From NCBI RefSeq assembly GCF_001742145.1, contig NZ_CP015749.1, forward strand, positions 1,860,001 to 1,924,000: 64,000 nucleotides of DNA, written 5' to 3'. Below, one piece after another: positions 1 to 8,821 of this stretch (positions within the stretch are counted from its first letter, which is position 1; each line of letters starts with the position of its first letter). The position numbers were made by a program, and so were the translations under genes. Under the pieces are notes generated by a model. It made no database searches, was not told where the DNA came from, and was given only the letters and a program-made list of their open reading frames with translations. This stretch comes from Pectobacterium parmentieri (lineage in GTDB: Bacteria > Pseudomonadota > Gammaproteobacteria > Enterobacterales > Enterobacteriaceae).

Positions 1-839
1 ACAATATTACGATCCGCCTGCCGAAAGAGGTGCCAACGGGGGTCGCCCGCTCATTTGAAATTCTCATTCCCGTGTTAGTGATTGTCGCCACGCTGCACCC
101 GCTCAATCTCTTCGTTGAGGCGCAAACGGGGATGATCATTCCCGAAGCCATTATGCACCTGCTGGCACCGCTGGTTTCTGCCTCAGACTCCCTGCCTGCC
201 ATTCTGCTGTCTGTGCTGCTGTGCCAGCTTTTCTGGTTTTCGGGTATCCACGGTTCGCTGATTGTCACTGGCATCATGAATCCATTCTGGATGACTAACC
301 TAGCCGCGAATCAGGCTGCGCTGGCGGCAGGTGAAGTACTGCCACATATCTATCTACAGGGATTTTGGGATCACTATCTGTTAATTGGTGGCGTCGGCTC
401 AACGCTGCCCTTGGCATTTCTACTATTACGCAGCAAGGTCATGCAGTTGCGCACCATCGGCAGAATGGGCGTTGTGCCGAGCTTCTTTAACATCAACGAA
501 CCGATCATGTTCGGTGCGCCCATCATCATGAACCCGATGCTGTTTATCCCTTTTGTCTTTGTCCCCATGATCAATGCTGTGCTGGCGTACACGGCAACCA
601 AAATGGGTTGGCTGGCACAGGTCGTATCACTCACGCCGTGGACGACACCGGCTCCCATTGGCGCATCGTGGGCCGCAAACTGGAGTTTCAGCCCGCTGAT
701 CATGTGCCTGCTGTGCATGGTGTTTTCCGCGCTGATGTATTTACCGTTCCTGCGCGCCTATGAACGGACGTTGATGAAAACTGAGGAACAAAAAATACAG
801 AACGATTTGTCGCTGGAAAAAACAGTGAATAGTCATTAA
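1..839 (+). CDS. PTS lactose/cellobiose-family EIIC permease, 5' truncated by window edge
   Basis: Membrane channel component (EIIC) of a phosphotransferase system for a beta-glucoside-type disaccharide. It imports the sugar while EIIB phosphorylates it. The reading frame is open to the left edge (first full codon at 3), so only the C-terminal ~278 residues are present; the GTG at 30 is internal. Visible are several hydrophobic membrane segments and the family hallmark FFNINEPIMFGAPI in the sugar-binding region, preceded by a GGVGST glycine turn like the GGSGAT of ChbC/CelB. EIIA (1002) and a porin (1477) follow on the same strand, so this is the end of an uptake operon. Whether the substrate is cellobiose, chitobiose or an aryl-glucoside cannot be told from this fragment. 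Confidence 0.9.
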   Translation, partial: NITIRLPKEVPTGVARSFEILIPVLVIVATLHPLNLFVEAQTGMIIPEAIMHLLAPLVSASDSLPAILLSVLLCQLFWFSGIHGSLIVTGIMNPFWMTNLAANQAALAAGEVLPHIYLQGFWDHYLLIGGVGSTLPLAFLLLRSKVMQLRTIGRMGVVPSFFNINEPIMFGAPIIMNPMLFIPFVFVPMINAVLAYTATKMGWLAQVVSLTPWTTPAPIGASWAANWSFSPLIMCLLCMVFSALMYLPFLRAYERTLMKTEEQKIQNDLSLEKTVNSH

Positions 840-1001
840 TGATGATAAATAAAAACAGATAACCGCGTTAACTAACAGAAGGTAAAGGGTTAGGGGTGAC
901 ATATTTTACGATATTTTTCGTTGCCCTGAATAACATTAAAAAATGCGAGATAGGAAAGGTAATTATTACCGATAATATTCGTTCATCTAAAAATAGGTCC
1001 T

Positions 1002-1310
1002 ATGATGATTACATTAGAAGATGCAGTAATGGAAATTATCGTCAATGCCGGGCAGTCGCGCAGTTTGTGTTTTGAGGCACTACACGCTGCGCGAAAAGGC
1101 AACATTGATGAAGCTAAAGATTTGTTGAAGGAAGCCGACGGCTATGCGCGTAAAGCGCACCATATGCAGACTCAGTTGATCGAGCAGGATGCAGGGGAAG
1201 CCAGGCAGCCGATGACATTAATTATGGTTCATGCTCAAGATCATTTAATGACATCGCTACTTGCCCGCGAATTATCAGAAGAAATTATTCATCTTTATCA
1301 ACGACACTAA
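1002..1310 (+). CDS. PTS lactose/cellobiose-family EIIA
   Basis: Cytoplasmic phosphocarrier that takes phosphate from HPr and passes it to EIIB. At 102 aa it has the length of lactose/chitobiose EIIA, an all-helical trimer. The signature MVHAQDHLMTSLLARE holds the predicted phospho-accepting His77 and the metal-binding Asp80. Two ATGs stand side by side; the AGG at 995-997 is better spaced for the second (1005), so the protein may be 101 aa. It lies 162 bp after EIIC and 166 bp before the porin, on the same strand. The moderately large gaps leave room for internal signals, but no clear terminator was seen. Confidence 0.92.
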   Translation: MMITLEDAVMEIIVNAGQSRSLCFEALHAARKGNIDEAKDLLKEADGYARKAHHMQTQLIEQDAGEARQPMTLIMVHAQDHLMTSLLARELSEEIIHLYQRH

Positions 1311-1476
1311 TGCAAATAATAAATGCCTCTTAAAGGGAGGAGCGATTACGTCAGTTATTTAATTACGTCATGCTATTAAAAAATAACAACCACCTTGTTC
1401 TGAACGTCGTATTATTATTGCGCCAATCAGAGCGGGATGGTTATTGTCTGAAATAACTTACCGAATTGAGATGATT

Positions 1477-2856
1477 ATGACAAATTGCAAAAAACTTCCA
1501 GTTACGCTGGCGGTGCTGGCCGCCCTTTGCTCCGGTTCCGCACTCGCACAAGAGATCATTACTCAGGAACAATTAGATCGTATCGTTGCTCAAGCAGTGG
1601 AAAAAGCGCTGGCAGAGCGTCAGGCCAAGCTAGACGCGATAGCCAGCAAACAGGTCGATCCTCTGACAACACCTGAGGCTCCCAAAACCCCTGACATGGC
1701 AATACCTTATGGCGTCGAATTCACAGGCTATGCGCGTTACGGCGCACAATTCCAGAGCGGTGACCAAAAATACGTTGCGGTGGACGGTTCCTACAACGGT
1801 GGTTCCGCACTGGGTCGTCTAGGCAACGAAGGCAACGGCGGTGAATTTCAGCTTTCCAAGGCATTCAAGAGTGACAATGGTGCAATCTGGGATGTCGTTG
1901 TGATGATCGACCACTGGGGCGACGAGGTTAACCTGAAGAAGGCCTATGCGGGCGTCACCAACCTTTTCGCCTCTCAGCCAAATGCCTACCTCTGGGCAGG
2001 ACGTGATTTCCATCAGCGTCCACAGCAAGGTATCAACGACTATTTCTGGATGAACCATGACGGTCAGGGAGCAGGGATAAAGAATTTTGAACTCGGCGGT
2101 ATTCAATTTGATGTAGCGGCCGTCGGTGCCGTAGAGTCCTGCAATCCTCAAGTGTTAGCCAATAATGCGAACCCCTCACGCATCAGTTGTACCGGTGGCT
2201 CCGGTACGGGCGATAAAGGTAATTATGCACTGACTTCCAAAGTACACGGCATCAAGCTGGGGCCGTTGGATCTGGCGCTGTACGCTAACTACGGCTTTGA
2301 TTCGAAAGCAGTGGATAGCGATGCACGCCTGAAAGCCTGGCAAGGCGGTGCCGTCCTGAGCCACACAGGAAAAAATAGCCTCAATCAGTTTATTACTCGC
2401 TATTCGAATAATGCGGACAACAGCGTTTACAACAAAACAGATAACCTGAAAACCTTCTATGCCAGCTTTGAGGGTAAATACAAATTCACGCCGCAAACGC
2501 AGGTCGAATATCTGCTGGCCTACCACGACTACTCGAACGACTCCGCGAGTCAGGACGACCGTCGTAACTACAATGCCATCGTTCGCCCGATGTATTTCTG
2601 GAACGATGTGCATTCTACGTGGCTTGAAGCGGGTTACCAGCATGTAGATTACGGCCAAGGAGGTGATAACAAAGGGTGGAAACTGACGCTTTCCCAGAAT
2701 GTCTCGATCGCCATGGGGCCAGAGTTCAGACCGATGCTGCGTTTCTATGTGACTGGTGGAGAAGTGGATAACAAACACACCGCGCGGACCACAACCGGCG
2801 TCAACACACAGCTCGATTCGTTTAACGTTGGGGCAATGTGGGAAGCCTGGTTCTAA
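1477..2856 (+). CDS. LamB/BglH-type carbohydrate porin
   Basis: Outer-membrane trimeric sugar porin of the maltoporin family, expected to pass beta-glucosides or oligosaccharides to the adjacent PTS. ATG 1477 is chosen because TTGAG lies six bases upstream and the protein then starts with a classical Sec signal (MTNCKK, a hydrophobic core, SGSALA|QE). A TTG at 1444 would add 11 unlikely residues. The mature N-terminus (about 25-60) is charged and heptad-like, as in BglH/ScrY-type porins that carry a periplasmic coiled coil. The rest has beta-barrel alternation and ends in WEAWF, a C-terminal aromatic typical of barrel insertion. Length is 459 aa. Association with beta-glucosides rests on the PTS neighbours. 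Confidence 0.88.
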   Translation: MTNCKKLPVTLAVLAALCSGSALAQEIITQEQLDRIVAQAVEKALAERQAKLDAIASKQVDPLTTPEAPKTPDMAIPYGVEFTGYARYGAQFQSGDQKYVAVDGSYNGGSALGRLGNEGNGGEFQLSKAFKSDNGAIWDVVVMIDHWGDEVNLKKAYAGVTNLFASQPNAYLWAGRDFHQRPQQGINDYFWMNHDGQGAGIKNFELGGIQFDVAAVGAVESCNPQVLANNANPSRISCTGGSGTGDKGNYALTSKVHGIKLGPLDLALYANYGFDSKAVDSDARLKAWQGGAVLSHTGKNSLNQFITRYSNNADNSVYNKTDNLKTFYASFEGKYKFTPQTQVEYLLAYHDYSNDSASQDDRRNYNAIVRPMYFWNDVHSTWLEAGYQHVDYGQGGDNKGWKLTLSQNVSIAMGPEFRPMLRFYVTGGEVDNKHTARTTTGVNTQLDSFNVGAMWEAWF

Positions 2857-2862
2857 TCAGAT

Positions 2863-2896
2863 ACATTCAAGGAGACCGTATGGTCTCCTTGAATGT
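2863..2896. terminator. Perfect 15-bp inverted repeat between porin and ruvB
   Basis: Arms 2863-2877 and 2882-2896 are perfectly complementary around a GTAT loop. It sits between the convergent porin and ruvB genes. There is no adjacent T-run, so it may be a Rho-assisted or bidirectional stop, or an mRNA-protecting hairpin, rather than a textbook intrinsic terminator. Confidence 0.6.
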
Positions 2897-2927
2897 GGAC
2901 GATGAGGAAAAATACGCTCAGACAATA

Positions 2928-3932
2928 CTATTCTTCGCGCGTTAAGCCAAAATGCCGATAGGCATGCTGCGTCGCCATTCGACCACGCGGCGTGCGCTGA
3001 ATGAACCCTTGCTGAATCAAAAACGGTTCCAGTACATCTTCAATAGTTTCGCGCTCTTCGCCAATCGCTGCGGCTAAGTTGTCCAGCCCGACCGGGCCAC
3101 CCATGAATTTATCGATGATTGCCAACAGCAGCTTACGGTCCATGTAGTCAAAACCTTCGGTATCCACCGCCAGCATATCCAGCGCCTGCGTCGCCACGTC
3201 TCCGGTAATCGCGCCTTCCGATTTCACCTCGGAGAAATCGCGGACCCGGCGCAACAGCCGGTTAGCAATGCGCGGCGTACCACGCGCACGGCGGGCCACT
3301 TCAAGGGAACCCTCCGGCGTCAGATCCAGCCCCAGGCACTGTGCGCTGCGGCCAACAATGTACTGTAAATCCGCCACATTATAAAATTCCAGACGCTGCA
3401 CAATACCAAAGCGATCGCGCAGCGGCGAGGTTAACGACCCCGCACGCGTCGTCGCGCCAATCAGCGTGAAAGGGGGTAAATCGAGTTTAATTGAACGTGC
3501 CGCCGGCCCTTCACCGATCATGATATCCAACTGATAATCTTCCATCGCTGGATACAACACTTCTTCCACCACGGGTGACAGGCGATGGATTTCATCGATG
3601 AACAAGACATCATGCGGTTCGAGATTGGTCAACAGCGCAGCAAGGTCGCCAGCTTTTTCCAACACCGGACCAGACGTTGTTCGCATATTCACGCCCATCT
3701 CATTGGCGACAATATTCGCCAACGTCGTTTTACCTAGGCCGGGGGGGCCAAAAATCAGCAGATGATCCAGCGCATCTCCCCGTTTGCGGGCGGCTTGAAT
3801 GAAAATTTCCATCTGCTCACGCACCTGCGGCTGGCCCACATACTCTTTCAGCAGCTTAGGCCGCATCGCGCGGTCGAGAAACTCTTCTTCGGGAATAGCG
3901 TCAGCGGAAATTAAACGATCGGCTTCTATCAT
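2928..3932 (-). CDS. ruvB: Holliday junction branch-migration ATPase RuvB
   Basis: AAA+ hexameric motor that drives branch migration of Holliday junctions with RuvA during recombinational repair. ATG 3932 ([11 protein letters not shown]) is used because GAGGT lies just upstream; this gives 334 aa, the usual length, whereas the longer frame adds ten non-family residues. Visible are Walker A GPPGLGKT (62-69), Walker B with FIDE (111-114), sensor I with the GATTRAG segment, the arginine-finger region around PLRDRFG, and the C-terminal winged-helix domain. It follows ruvA by 7 bp in the standard ruvAB operon. Confidence 0.98.
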   Translation of the reverse strand: MIEADRLISADAIPEEEFLDRAMRPKLLKEYVGQPQVREQMEIFIQAARKRGDALDHLLIFGPPGLGKTTLANIVANEMGVNMRTTSGPVLEKAGDLAALLTNLEPHDVLFIDEIHRLSPVVEEVLYPAMEDYQLDIMIGEGPAARSIKLDLPPFTLIGATTRAGSLTSPLRDRFGIVQRLEFYNVADLQYIVGRSAQCLGLDLTPEGSLEVARRARGTPRIANRLLRRVRDFSEVKSEGAITGDVATQALDMLAVDTEGFDYMDRKLLLAIIDKFMGGPVGLDNLAAAIGEERETIEDVLEPFLIQQGFIQRTPRGRMATQHAYRHFGLTREE

Positions 3933-3939
3933 GAATACC

Positions 3940-4557
3940 TCACAGCGCCGCGCGCAGTGCATCCCTGATCAGGGTTTCGCAGTCAGCATCAGGGCGCGCG
4001 ATCTTGGAAATCATACGGCTAGCTTCCTGTGGTTTATAGCCCAGCGCCACCAGCGCTGCGGCAGCTTCCACTTCTGGTTCGCCAACACGGCTGTCTGCGC
4101 TCGCAGGTGACGCCAGTGGGATATCGCTGACGGGATTAAACAGATCGCCACTCAAGCCCTTGAAGCGATCTTTCATTTCAACCACCAGCCGCTCTGCCGT
4201 TTTCTTACCCACGCCAGGGAGTTTAATCAACGCGCCGATCTCTTCACGCTCAACCGCGCTGACAAACTGCGTCGCGGACATGCCGGAGAGGATCGCCAGC
4301 GCCAGTTTCGGCCCAACGCCGTTCACTTTGATCAGTTCACGGAACAGCGCCCTCTCCTGCTTATCATTAAAGCCGAACAGCAGTTGCGCATCTTCGCGAA
4401 CCACAAACTGGGTAAAGATAATCGCTTCCTGATTGAGCTCAGGAAGTTCGTAAAAGCACGTCATCGGCATATGGACTTCGTAACCCACGCCATTAGCTTC
4501 TATCAGCACCTGCGGCGGCTGTTTTTCCAGAATAATGCCTCTGAGACGACCTATCAC
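3940..4557 (-). CDS. ruvA: Holliday junction DNA-binding protein RuvA
   Basis: Tetrameric junction-binding subunit that loads RuvB rings and opens the junction into a square-planar form. At 205 aa it matches the family length. Domain I is an OB fold (about 1-65). Domain II holds two helix-hairpin-helix motifs ([16 protein letters not shown] and [15 protein letters not shown]). The C-terminal domain III (about 155-205) contacts RuvB. First gene of ruvAB. A solo end of a repetitive element lies directly upstream (4587-4609), so the ruvAB promoter region has been touched by that element. SOS control is expected from E. coli, but I did not identify a convincing LexA box. Confidence 0.97.
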   Translation of the reverse strand: MIGRLRGIILEKQPPQVLIEANGVGYEVHMPMTCFYELPELNQEAIIFTQFVVREDAQLLFGFNDKQERALFRELIKVNGVGPKLALAILSGMSATQFVSAVEREEIGALIKLPGVGKKTAERLVVEMKDRFKGLSGDLFNPVSDIPLASPASADSRVGEPEVEAAAALVALGYKPQEASRMISKIARPDADCETLIRDALRAAL

Positions 4558-4586
4558 GTTGCGCTTCCTTTTACATAGGGAATAAA

Positions 4587-4609
4587 TGGCTTGAAGTATG
4601 ACGAGTATA
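4587..4609. repeat. Solo end of the 11592-11790 repeat family
   Basis: The core CTTGAAGTATGACG plus flanking bases matches the right end of the complete element at 11592-11790 and the fragment near 47027. It lies between ruvA and the ruvC terminator. Only one end is recognisable, so this is a remnant or solo terminus. Confidence 0.55.
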
Positions 4610-4614
4610 TAACA

Positions 4615-4642
4615 TAAAAAAGGCTGGATGAATATCCAGCCT
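4615..4642 (-). terminator. Rho-independent terminator of ruvC
   Basis: On the minus strand, arms 4642-4634 and 4629-4621 (AGGCTGGAT/ATCCAGCCT, GAAT-type loop) are followed by a T-run, six bases after the ruvC stop. It separates ruvC from ruvAB. Confidence 0.88.
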
Positions 4643-4648
4643 CCTGTT

Positions 4649-5170
4649 TCAGCGCAGTCTTCCTGCTAGTGGGTTCACTTTCACCGCTGCGGTTCGCAGC
4701 AGGCTCTGGTTAAAGTGGCAATGTGTAATGGCAATCGCCAGTGCGTCGGCGGCATCCGCCTGCGGACTGGCCGACAGTTTCAGCAATGAGCGAACCATAT
4801 GCTGTACCTGCTTTTTATCTGCTGCCCCCGTTCCTACCACCGTTTGCTTAACCAAACGCGCCGCGTACTCAAACACGGGCAAATCCTGATTCACACCAGC
4901 AACGATAGCCACACCGCGCGCCTGCCCCAGCTTCAAGGCTGAATCCGGGTTTTTCGCCATGAAAACTTGCTCAATCGCCATACAGTCTGGTCGAAATTGC
5001 GTAATGATTTCACTGACGCCCGCGTAAATCAGCTTAAGCCGGGTGGGCATATCATCCACCACGGTACGAATGCAACCGCTGCCGAGATACGTCAGTTGTC
5101 GCCCCTGCTGGCGGATAATGCCATAGCCCGTCACGCGCGAACCGGGGTCGATGCCTACTATTATTGTCAT
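4649..5170 (-). CDS. ruvC: Holliday junction endonuclease RuvC
   Basis: Dimeric RNase H-fold resolvase that cuts Holliday junctions symmetrically with RuvAB. It has 173 aa with all four acidic catalytic residues: Asp8 (GIDPGS), Glu67 (AIEQVF), Asp139 and Asp142 ([10 protein letters not shown]), each one position later than in E. coli. The start at 5170 is fixed by homology ([17 protein letters not shown]). The start region is unusual: a 17-bp unit containing an ATG occurs three times (starts at 5204, 5187, 5170), and the good GGAG (5212-5215) lies in front of the first, out-of-frame ATG. Translation of ruvC may therefore depend on reinitiation. It has its own terminator, separate from ruvAB. 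Confidence 0.97.
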   Translation of the reverse strand: MTIIVGIDPGSRVTGYGIIRQQGRQLTYLGSGCIRTVVDDMPTRLKLIYAGVSEIITQFRPDCMAIEQVFMAKNPDSALKLGQARGVAIVAGVNQDLPVFEYAARLVKQTVVGTGAADKKQVQHMVRSLLKLSASPQADAADALAIAITHCHFNQSLLRTAAVKVNPLAGRLR

Positions 5171-5215
5171 AGTGCTACGATTGCCATGGTGCTACGATTG
5201 TCATCGTGCCGCTCC
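5168..5215 (-). promoter_or_regulatory. Triplicated ruvC start region with mini-ORFs in the leader
   Basis: On the minus strand, GGAG at 5215-5212 is followed after 7 nt by ATG 5204. That ATG opens a 9-codon ORF ending in TAG at 5175. A second ATG at 5187 opens a 6-codon ORF whose TGA overlaps the ruvC ATG (5170) as ATGA. The units ATGACAATCGTAGCACC and ATGGCAATCGTAGCACT resemble the real ruvC start. This looks like two tandem duplications that displaced ruvC from its ribosome-binding site. Confidence 0.7.
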
Positions 5216-5267
5216 GCCGATTCACCCGTGTGGGTTGTCGTTTCTACGTTGCATCACCGCCCTGCCA

Positions 5268-6011
5268 TCACAGCAGCTCAGCTATCTCATCGGAGATCTC
5301 ACCGTTATGGTAAACCTCCTGCACATCGTCGCAGTCTTCCAGCATGTCGATCAGACGCATCAGCTTCGGTGCCGTTTCTGCATCCATATCCGCCTTTGTA
5401 GACGGGATCATGGACACTTCGGCAGCTTCGGCTTTCAGACCAGTCGCATCCAACGCATCCTTCACATTGCCGAACGTTTCCCACGGCGTGAAGACGTCAA
5501 TCGCGCCGTCGTCATATGTCACGACATCATCAGCACCCGCTTCCAGCGCGGCATCCATCACAGCATCTTCATCCAGACCCGGCGCATAAGAAATAACACC
5601 TTTCTTGGTGAAGAGGTATGACACGGAGCCATCCGTCCCCAGATTACCGCCGGTTTTGGTAAACGCGTGGCGCACCTCGGAAACAGTACGGTTGCGGTTG
5701 TCACTCAGACATTCCACCATGACAGCCGTGCCGCCCGGGCCGTAGCCTTCATAAATGATCGTTTCCATGTTGGTATCATCGTCACCGCCGATACCACGAG
5801 CAATCGCACGATTCAGCGTATCGCGCGTCATGTTGTTGGACAGTGCCTTATCGATCGCTGCGCGCAGACGTGGGTTAGACCCCGGATCGCCGCCACCCAG
5901 ACGGGCTGCGGTAACCAGTTCGCGGATAATCTTGGTAAAGATTTTACCGCGTTTGGAGTCCTGTGCTGCTTTACGATGCTTTGTGTTCGCCCACTTACTA
6001 TGACCTGCCAT
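5268..6011 (-). CDS. yebC: YebC/PmpR (TACO1) family protein
   Basis: Conserved cytoplasmic protein of the YebC family, described as a DNA-binding regulator and, more recently, as a ribosome-associated factor helping translation of difficult proline stretches. At 247 aa it has the N-terminal family signature [20 protein letters not shown] and the [18 protein letters not shown] segment. The three-domain architecture is full length. It sits between nudB and ruvC, exactly the E. coli order, 23 bp after nudB and 97 bp before ruvC, so it is probably co-transcribed with aspS-nudB. The family is certain; the precise role in this organism is not. Confidence 0.96.
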   Translation of the reverse strand: MAGHSKWANTKHRKAAQDSKRGKIFTKIIRELVTAARLGGGDPGSNPRLRAAIDKALSNNMTRDTLNRAIARGIGGDDDTNMETIIYEGYGPGGTAVMVECLSDNRNRTVSEVRHAFTKTGGNLGTDGSVSYLFTKKGVISYAPGLDEDAVMDAALEAGADDVVTYDDGAIDVFTPWETFGNVKDALDATGLKAEAAEVSMIPSTKADMDAETAPKLMRLIDMLEDCDDVQEVYHNGEISDEIAELL

Positions 6012-6034
6012 AAAAATCTCCGAAAAAAGCCTGT

Positions 6035-6478
6035 TCAGGCCGGATAAATAACAAATTCTTCAATCGCCTGCCGATTGCTCCAGGACTTAGTCAACTGTGC
6101 CGCGTGGGGCACATCCAGCCACTGGTAAGCAAGATGCTCGGATAATTGCACCTCGCGCTCAGCAGGTAACGCAAGACAATACCAATGTTCAGTATTGTGC
6201 GTAACCCCCGGCGCATAGCGACGTCTCAAATGAGCAAATAGCTCAAACTCAATACAGCGCTGACAGTCAAAGAGTGATAACGCTTCAGCGGATATATCAA
6301 TGTTAACTTCTTCTTTGACTTCACGCTGTGCAGCATACGGCGCACTTTCCCCTTCTTCTATACTCCCCGTCACGGATTGCCAGAATTCAGGATCGTCACG
6401 CCGTTGCAGCATCAGCACCCGCCCAGTGTTGCGGGCATAAATCACCACCAACACCGAAACGGGTCGCTTATATACCAT
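6035..6478 (-). CDS. nudB: Dihydroneopterin triphosphate diphosphatase NudB
   Basis: Nudix hydrolase that removes pyrophosphate from dihydroneopterin triphosphate, the committing step of folate synthesis. The Nudix box runs from GSIEEGES to REVKEEV (about 38-58), with the metal-binding REVKEE segment. ATG 6478 is preferred: it lies one base after the aspS TAA, suggesting translational coupling, and gives 147 aa against about 150 in E. coli. An ATG at 6502 would add eight residues and overlap aspS by 23 bases; it cannot be excluded. The order aspS-nudB-yebC-ruvC is as in E. coli. Confidence 0.93.
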   Translation of the reverse strand: MVYKRPVSVLVVIYARNTGRVLMLQRRDDPEFWQSVTGSIEEGESAPYAAQREVKEEVNIDISAEALSLFDCQRCIEFELFAHLRRRYAPGVTHNTEHWYCLALPAEREVQLSEHLAYQWLDVPHAAQLTKSWSNRQAIEEFVIYPA

Positions 6479-6479
6479 T

Positions 6480-8276
6480 TTATTCGTTCTCGGATTTTCC
6501 ATCCTGAGCTGCTTTCCCTTTCACAACAACCGCAATAGCAAGCTCTTCCAGCGAAGCTGGGTTGGCGAAACTTGGCGCTTCCGTCATCAGACATGCGGCC
6601 GCCGTCGTTTTCGGGAAGGCGATAACATCACGAATGTTATCAGTGCCCGTCAGCAACATCACCAGACGGTCAAGACCAAACGCCAGACCCGCGTGTGGCG
6701 GCGTACCATATTTCAGCGCATCCAGCAGGAAGCCAAACTTCTCACGCTGTTCTTGCTCAGTAATACCCAAAATGCCGAACACCGTTTGCTGCATTTCACC
6801 ACGGTGAATACGCACGGAGCCGCCGCCCACTTCATAACCGTTGATCACCATGTCATAGGCGTTGGCGATCGCCGCAACCGGGTTGGCAGACAGCTCTGAA
6901 GGCAGCATATCGCGCGGTGCAGTAAACGGATGGTGCATCGCAGCAAGTCCACCTTCGCCATCTTCCTCAAACATGGGGAAATCGACCACCCACAGCGGCT
7001 CCCAACTGTTGTCTTTCGTCAGGCTCAGATCGCGACCCAGTTTGAGGCGTAGTGCACCCAGCGCATCGGTCACCACTTTCGCGCTGTCTGCGCCAAAGAA
7101 CAGGATATCGCCATCTTGCGCCGCGGTACGATCCAGCAGCGCAGACAGTACATCTTCACTCAGGAACTTCGCGACCGGGCTTTGTACGCCTTCCAACCCC
7201 TTGGCACGCTCGTTGACCTTGATGTAGGCCAAGCCTTTCGCACCATAGATTTCAATAAACTTGCCGTACTCATCAATCTGCTTACGGCTCAGTTGTGCGC
7301 CGCCCGGTACGCGGATAGCAGCAACGCGGCCTTTGACATCGTTTGCCGGGCCGGAGAACACTTTGAACTCGATGTCCTTCAACAGATCGGCGACGTCAAC
7401 CAGTTCCAGCGGGTTGCGCAGATCTGGTTTGTCGGAACCAAAACGGCGCATGGCCTCGGCGAATGTCATGATCGGGAAGTCGCCCAAATCGACGCCTTTC
7501 ACGTCCAGCCACAGTTCACGCACCAGTTTCTCCATCACCTCACGCACCTGCGGCGCCGTCATGAAAGAGGTTTCCACATCAATCTGGGTAAATTCAGGCT
7601 GTCTGTCAGCACGCAGGTCTTCGTCACGGAAGCATTTGACGATCTGATAGTAGCGGTCAAAACCGGACATCATCAGCAGTTGTTTGAACAGTTGTGGGGA
7701 CTGCGGCAGCGCATAAAATTTGCCTTTATGTACGCGGCTCGGCACCAGATAGTCGCGCGCGCCTTCCGGCGTCGCTTTCGTCAACATCGGCGTTTCAATG
7801 TCCAGAAAGCCGTGATCGTCCATAAAGCGGCGAACAAAACTGGTGATACGAGCACGCGTTTTCAGGCGCTGCGCCATTTCAGGACGACGCAAGTCCAGAT
7901 AGCGGAATTTGAGACGCGCTTCTTCGGTGTTGGTTTGGTTGGAATCCAGCGGTAGCGCTTCAGAACGGTTAACGATCGTCAGGGCGTTGGCAAAAATCTC
8001 GACTTCACCCGTCGCCATATCTTTGTTGATTTGGCTTTCTGGACGGGCACGTACTACACCGGTAAGTTGGATGCAGAACTCGTTACGCAACTCGGATGCC
8101 AGTTTAAATGCGTCCTGACGATCTGGGTCAAAGAACACTTGGACCAACCCTTCACGGTCACGCATATCAATAAAAATCAAACCACCCAGATCGCGGCGGC
8201 GGTTAACCCAACCGCACAATGTCACTTCCTGGCCCACATGGGACGAATTCAACTGCCCGCAATAATTAGTACGCAT
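6480..8276 (-). CDS. aspS: Aspartyl-tRNA synthetase
   Basis: Class II synthetase that charges tRNA-Asp. ATG 8276 ([12 protein letters not shown]) is chosen: AGGA lies seven bases upstream and the start matches E. coli, while the GTG three bases earlier is less likely. Its 598 aa contain an N-terminal OB-fold anticodon domain (about 1-105), the catalytic core with motif 2 ([16 protein letters not shown]), a bacterial GAD insertion (about 290-420), and motif 3 ([13 protein letters not shown]). It heads the aspS-nudB-yebC group; a candidate promoter lies at 8419-8447. Confidence 0.98.
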   Translation of the reverse strand: MRTNYCGQLNSSHVGQEVTLCGWVNRRRDLGGLIFIDMRDREGLVQVFFDPDRQDAFKLASELRNEFCIQLTGVVRARPESQINKDMATGEVEIFANALTIVNRSEALPLDSNQTNTEEARLKFRYLDLRRPEMAQRLKTRARITSFVRRFMDDHGFLDIETPMLTKATPEGARDYLVPSRVHKGKFYALPQSPQLFKQLLMMSGFDRYYQIVKCFRDEDLRADRQPEFTQIDVETSFMTAPQVREVMEKLVRELWLDVKGVDLGDFPIMTFAEAMRRFGSDKPDLRNPLELVDVADLLKDIEFKVFSGPANDVKGRVAAIRVPGGAQLSRKQIDEYGKFIEIYGAKGLAYIKVNERAKGLEGVQSPVAKFLSEDVLSALLDRTAAQDGDILFFGADSAKVVTDALGALRLKLGRDLSLTKDNSWEPLWVVDFPMFEEDGEGGLAAMHHPFTAPRDMLPSELSANPVAAIANAYDMVINGYEVGGGSVRIHRGEMQQTVFGILGITEQEQREKFGFLLDALKYGTPPHAGLAFGLDRLVMLLTGTDNIRDVIAFPKTTAAACLMTEAPSFANPASLEELAIAVVVKGKAAQDGKSENE

Positions 8277-8418
8277 CACGATGTCCTTTTACTCATCCGC
8301 CAGCTCACACGCTTTCACGGTCGATTACGCTTCACGGTAGCTCACAACGCAAAAACCGTGGCATTTTAGCTGCGCGGTATGGTTTTTCTGGGTTACTGTT
8401 CGGTGAAAAAAGGCGGCT

Positions 8419-8447
8419 ATTATAAAGGATAATAGCGCGAACGATAA
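8419..8447 (-). promoter_or_regulatory. Candidate sigma70 promoter for aspS
   Basis: On the minus strand a perfect TATAAT (8424-8419) lies 17 bp from a weak -35, TTATCG (8447-8442). It is about 140 bases upstream of aspS, with no other gene between. Confidence 0.5.
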
Positions 8448-8821
8448 GTATGAAGGTAACGCTCTGCGATGCAGGTGCCTACTCTTTTTACGAAATTTCT
8501 CTGTCGGTTAACGAAATGTTCACCCATCGGGGTGGAATTGTTGCAAAAACCAAACGCCAGAAGAAAACTGAGCCACCAGAATGCAGCGATCCTAAAATCG
8601 TCAGAAAAGCGACGTTCCCGTTGATCAATTTTCCTAAGCGTCACTGGCCCACAGACAGAGGGCATGCCGATGCGCACAGCATGATGATTTGTGGAAACCG
8701 CCCTTCTCTTTTAATAAAACCTGCTAGAGTTAATAAGTAACTCATTATTTTTATAAAAATTTTAATAAAAAAGTGCTTTTCCAATTTTGGCTAATGCGTA
8801 TGGTTTACATGGAGAACAGCT
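8448..8821. other. Intergenic region before the EAL-HDOD gene; no gene supported
   Basis: Together with 8277-8418 this makes about 545 bp without a credible gene. Open frames exist on both strands (96 aa on plus, 85 aa on minus), but neither has a Shine-Dalgarno sequence, family resemblance or natural composition. The last ~110 bases before 8822 are AT-rich and presumably hold the promoter of the EAL-HDOD gene. E. coli has yecD here; I see no trace of it. Confidence 0.5.

Noticed and set aside
8420..8740. Overlapping 96-aa and 85-aa frames on opposite strands
   Set aside because: No Shine-Dalgarno, no family pattern, unnatural composition; one overlaps the aspS promoter.
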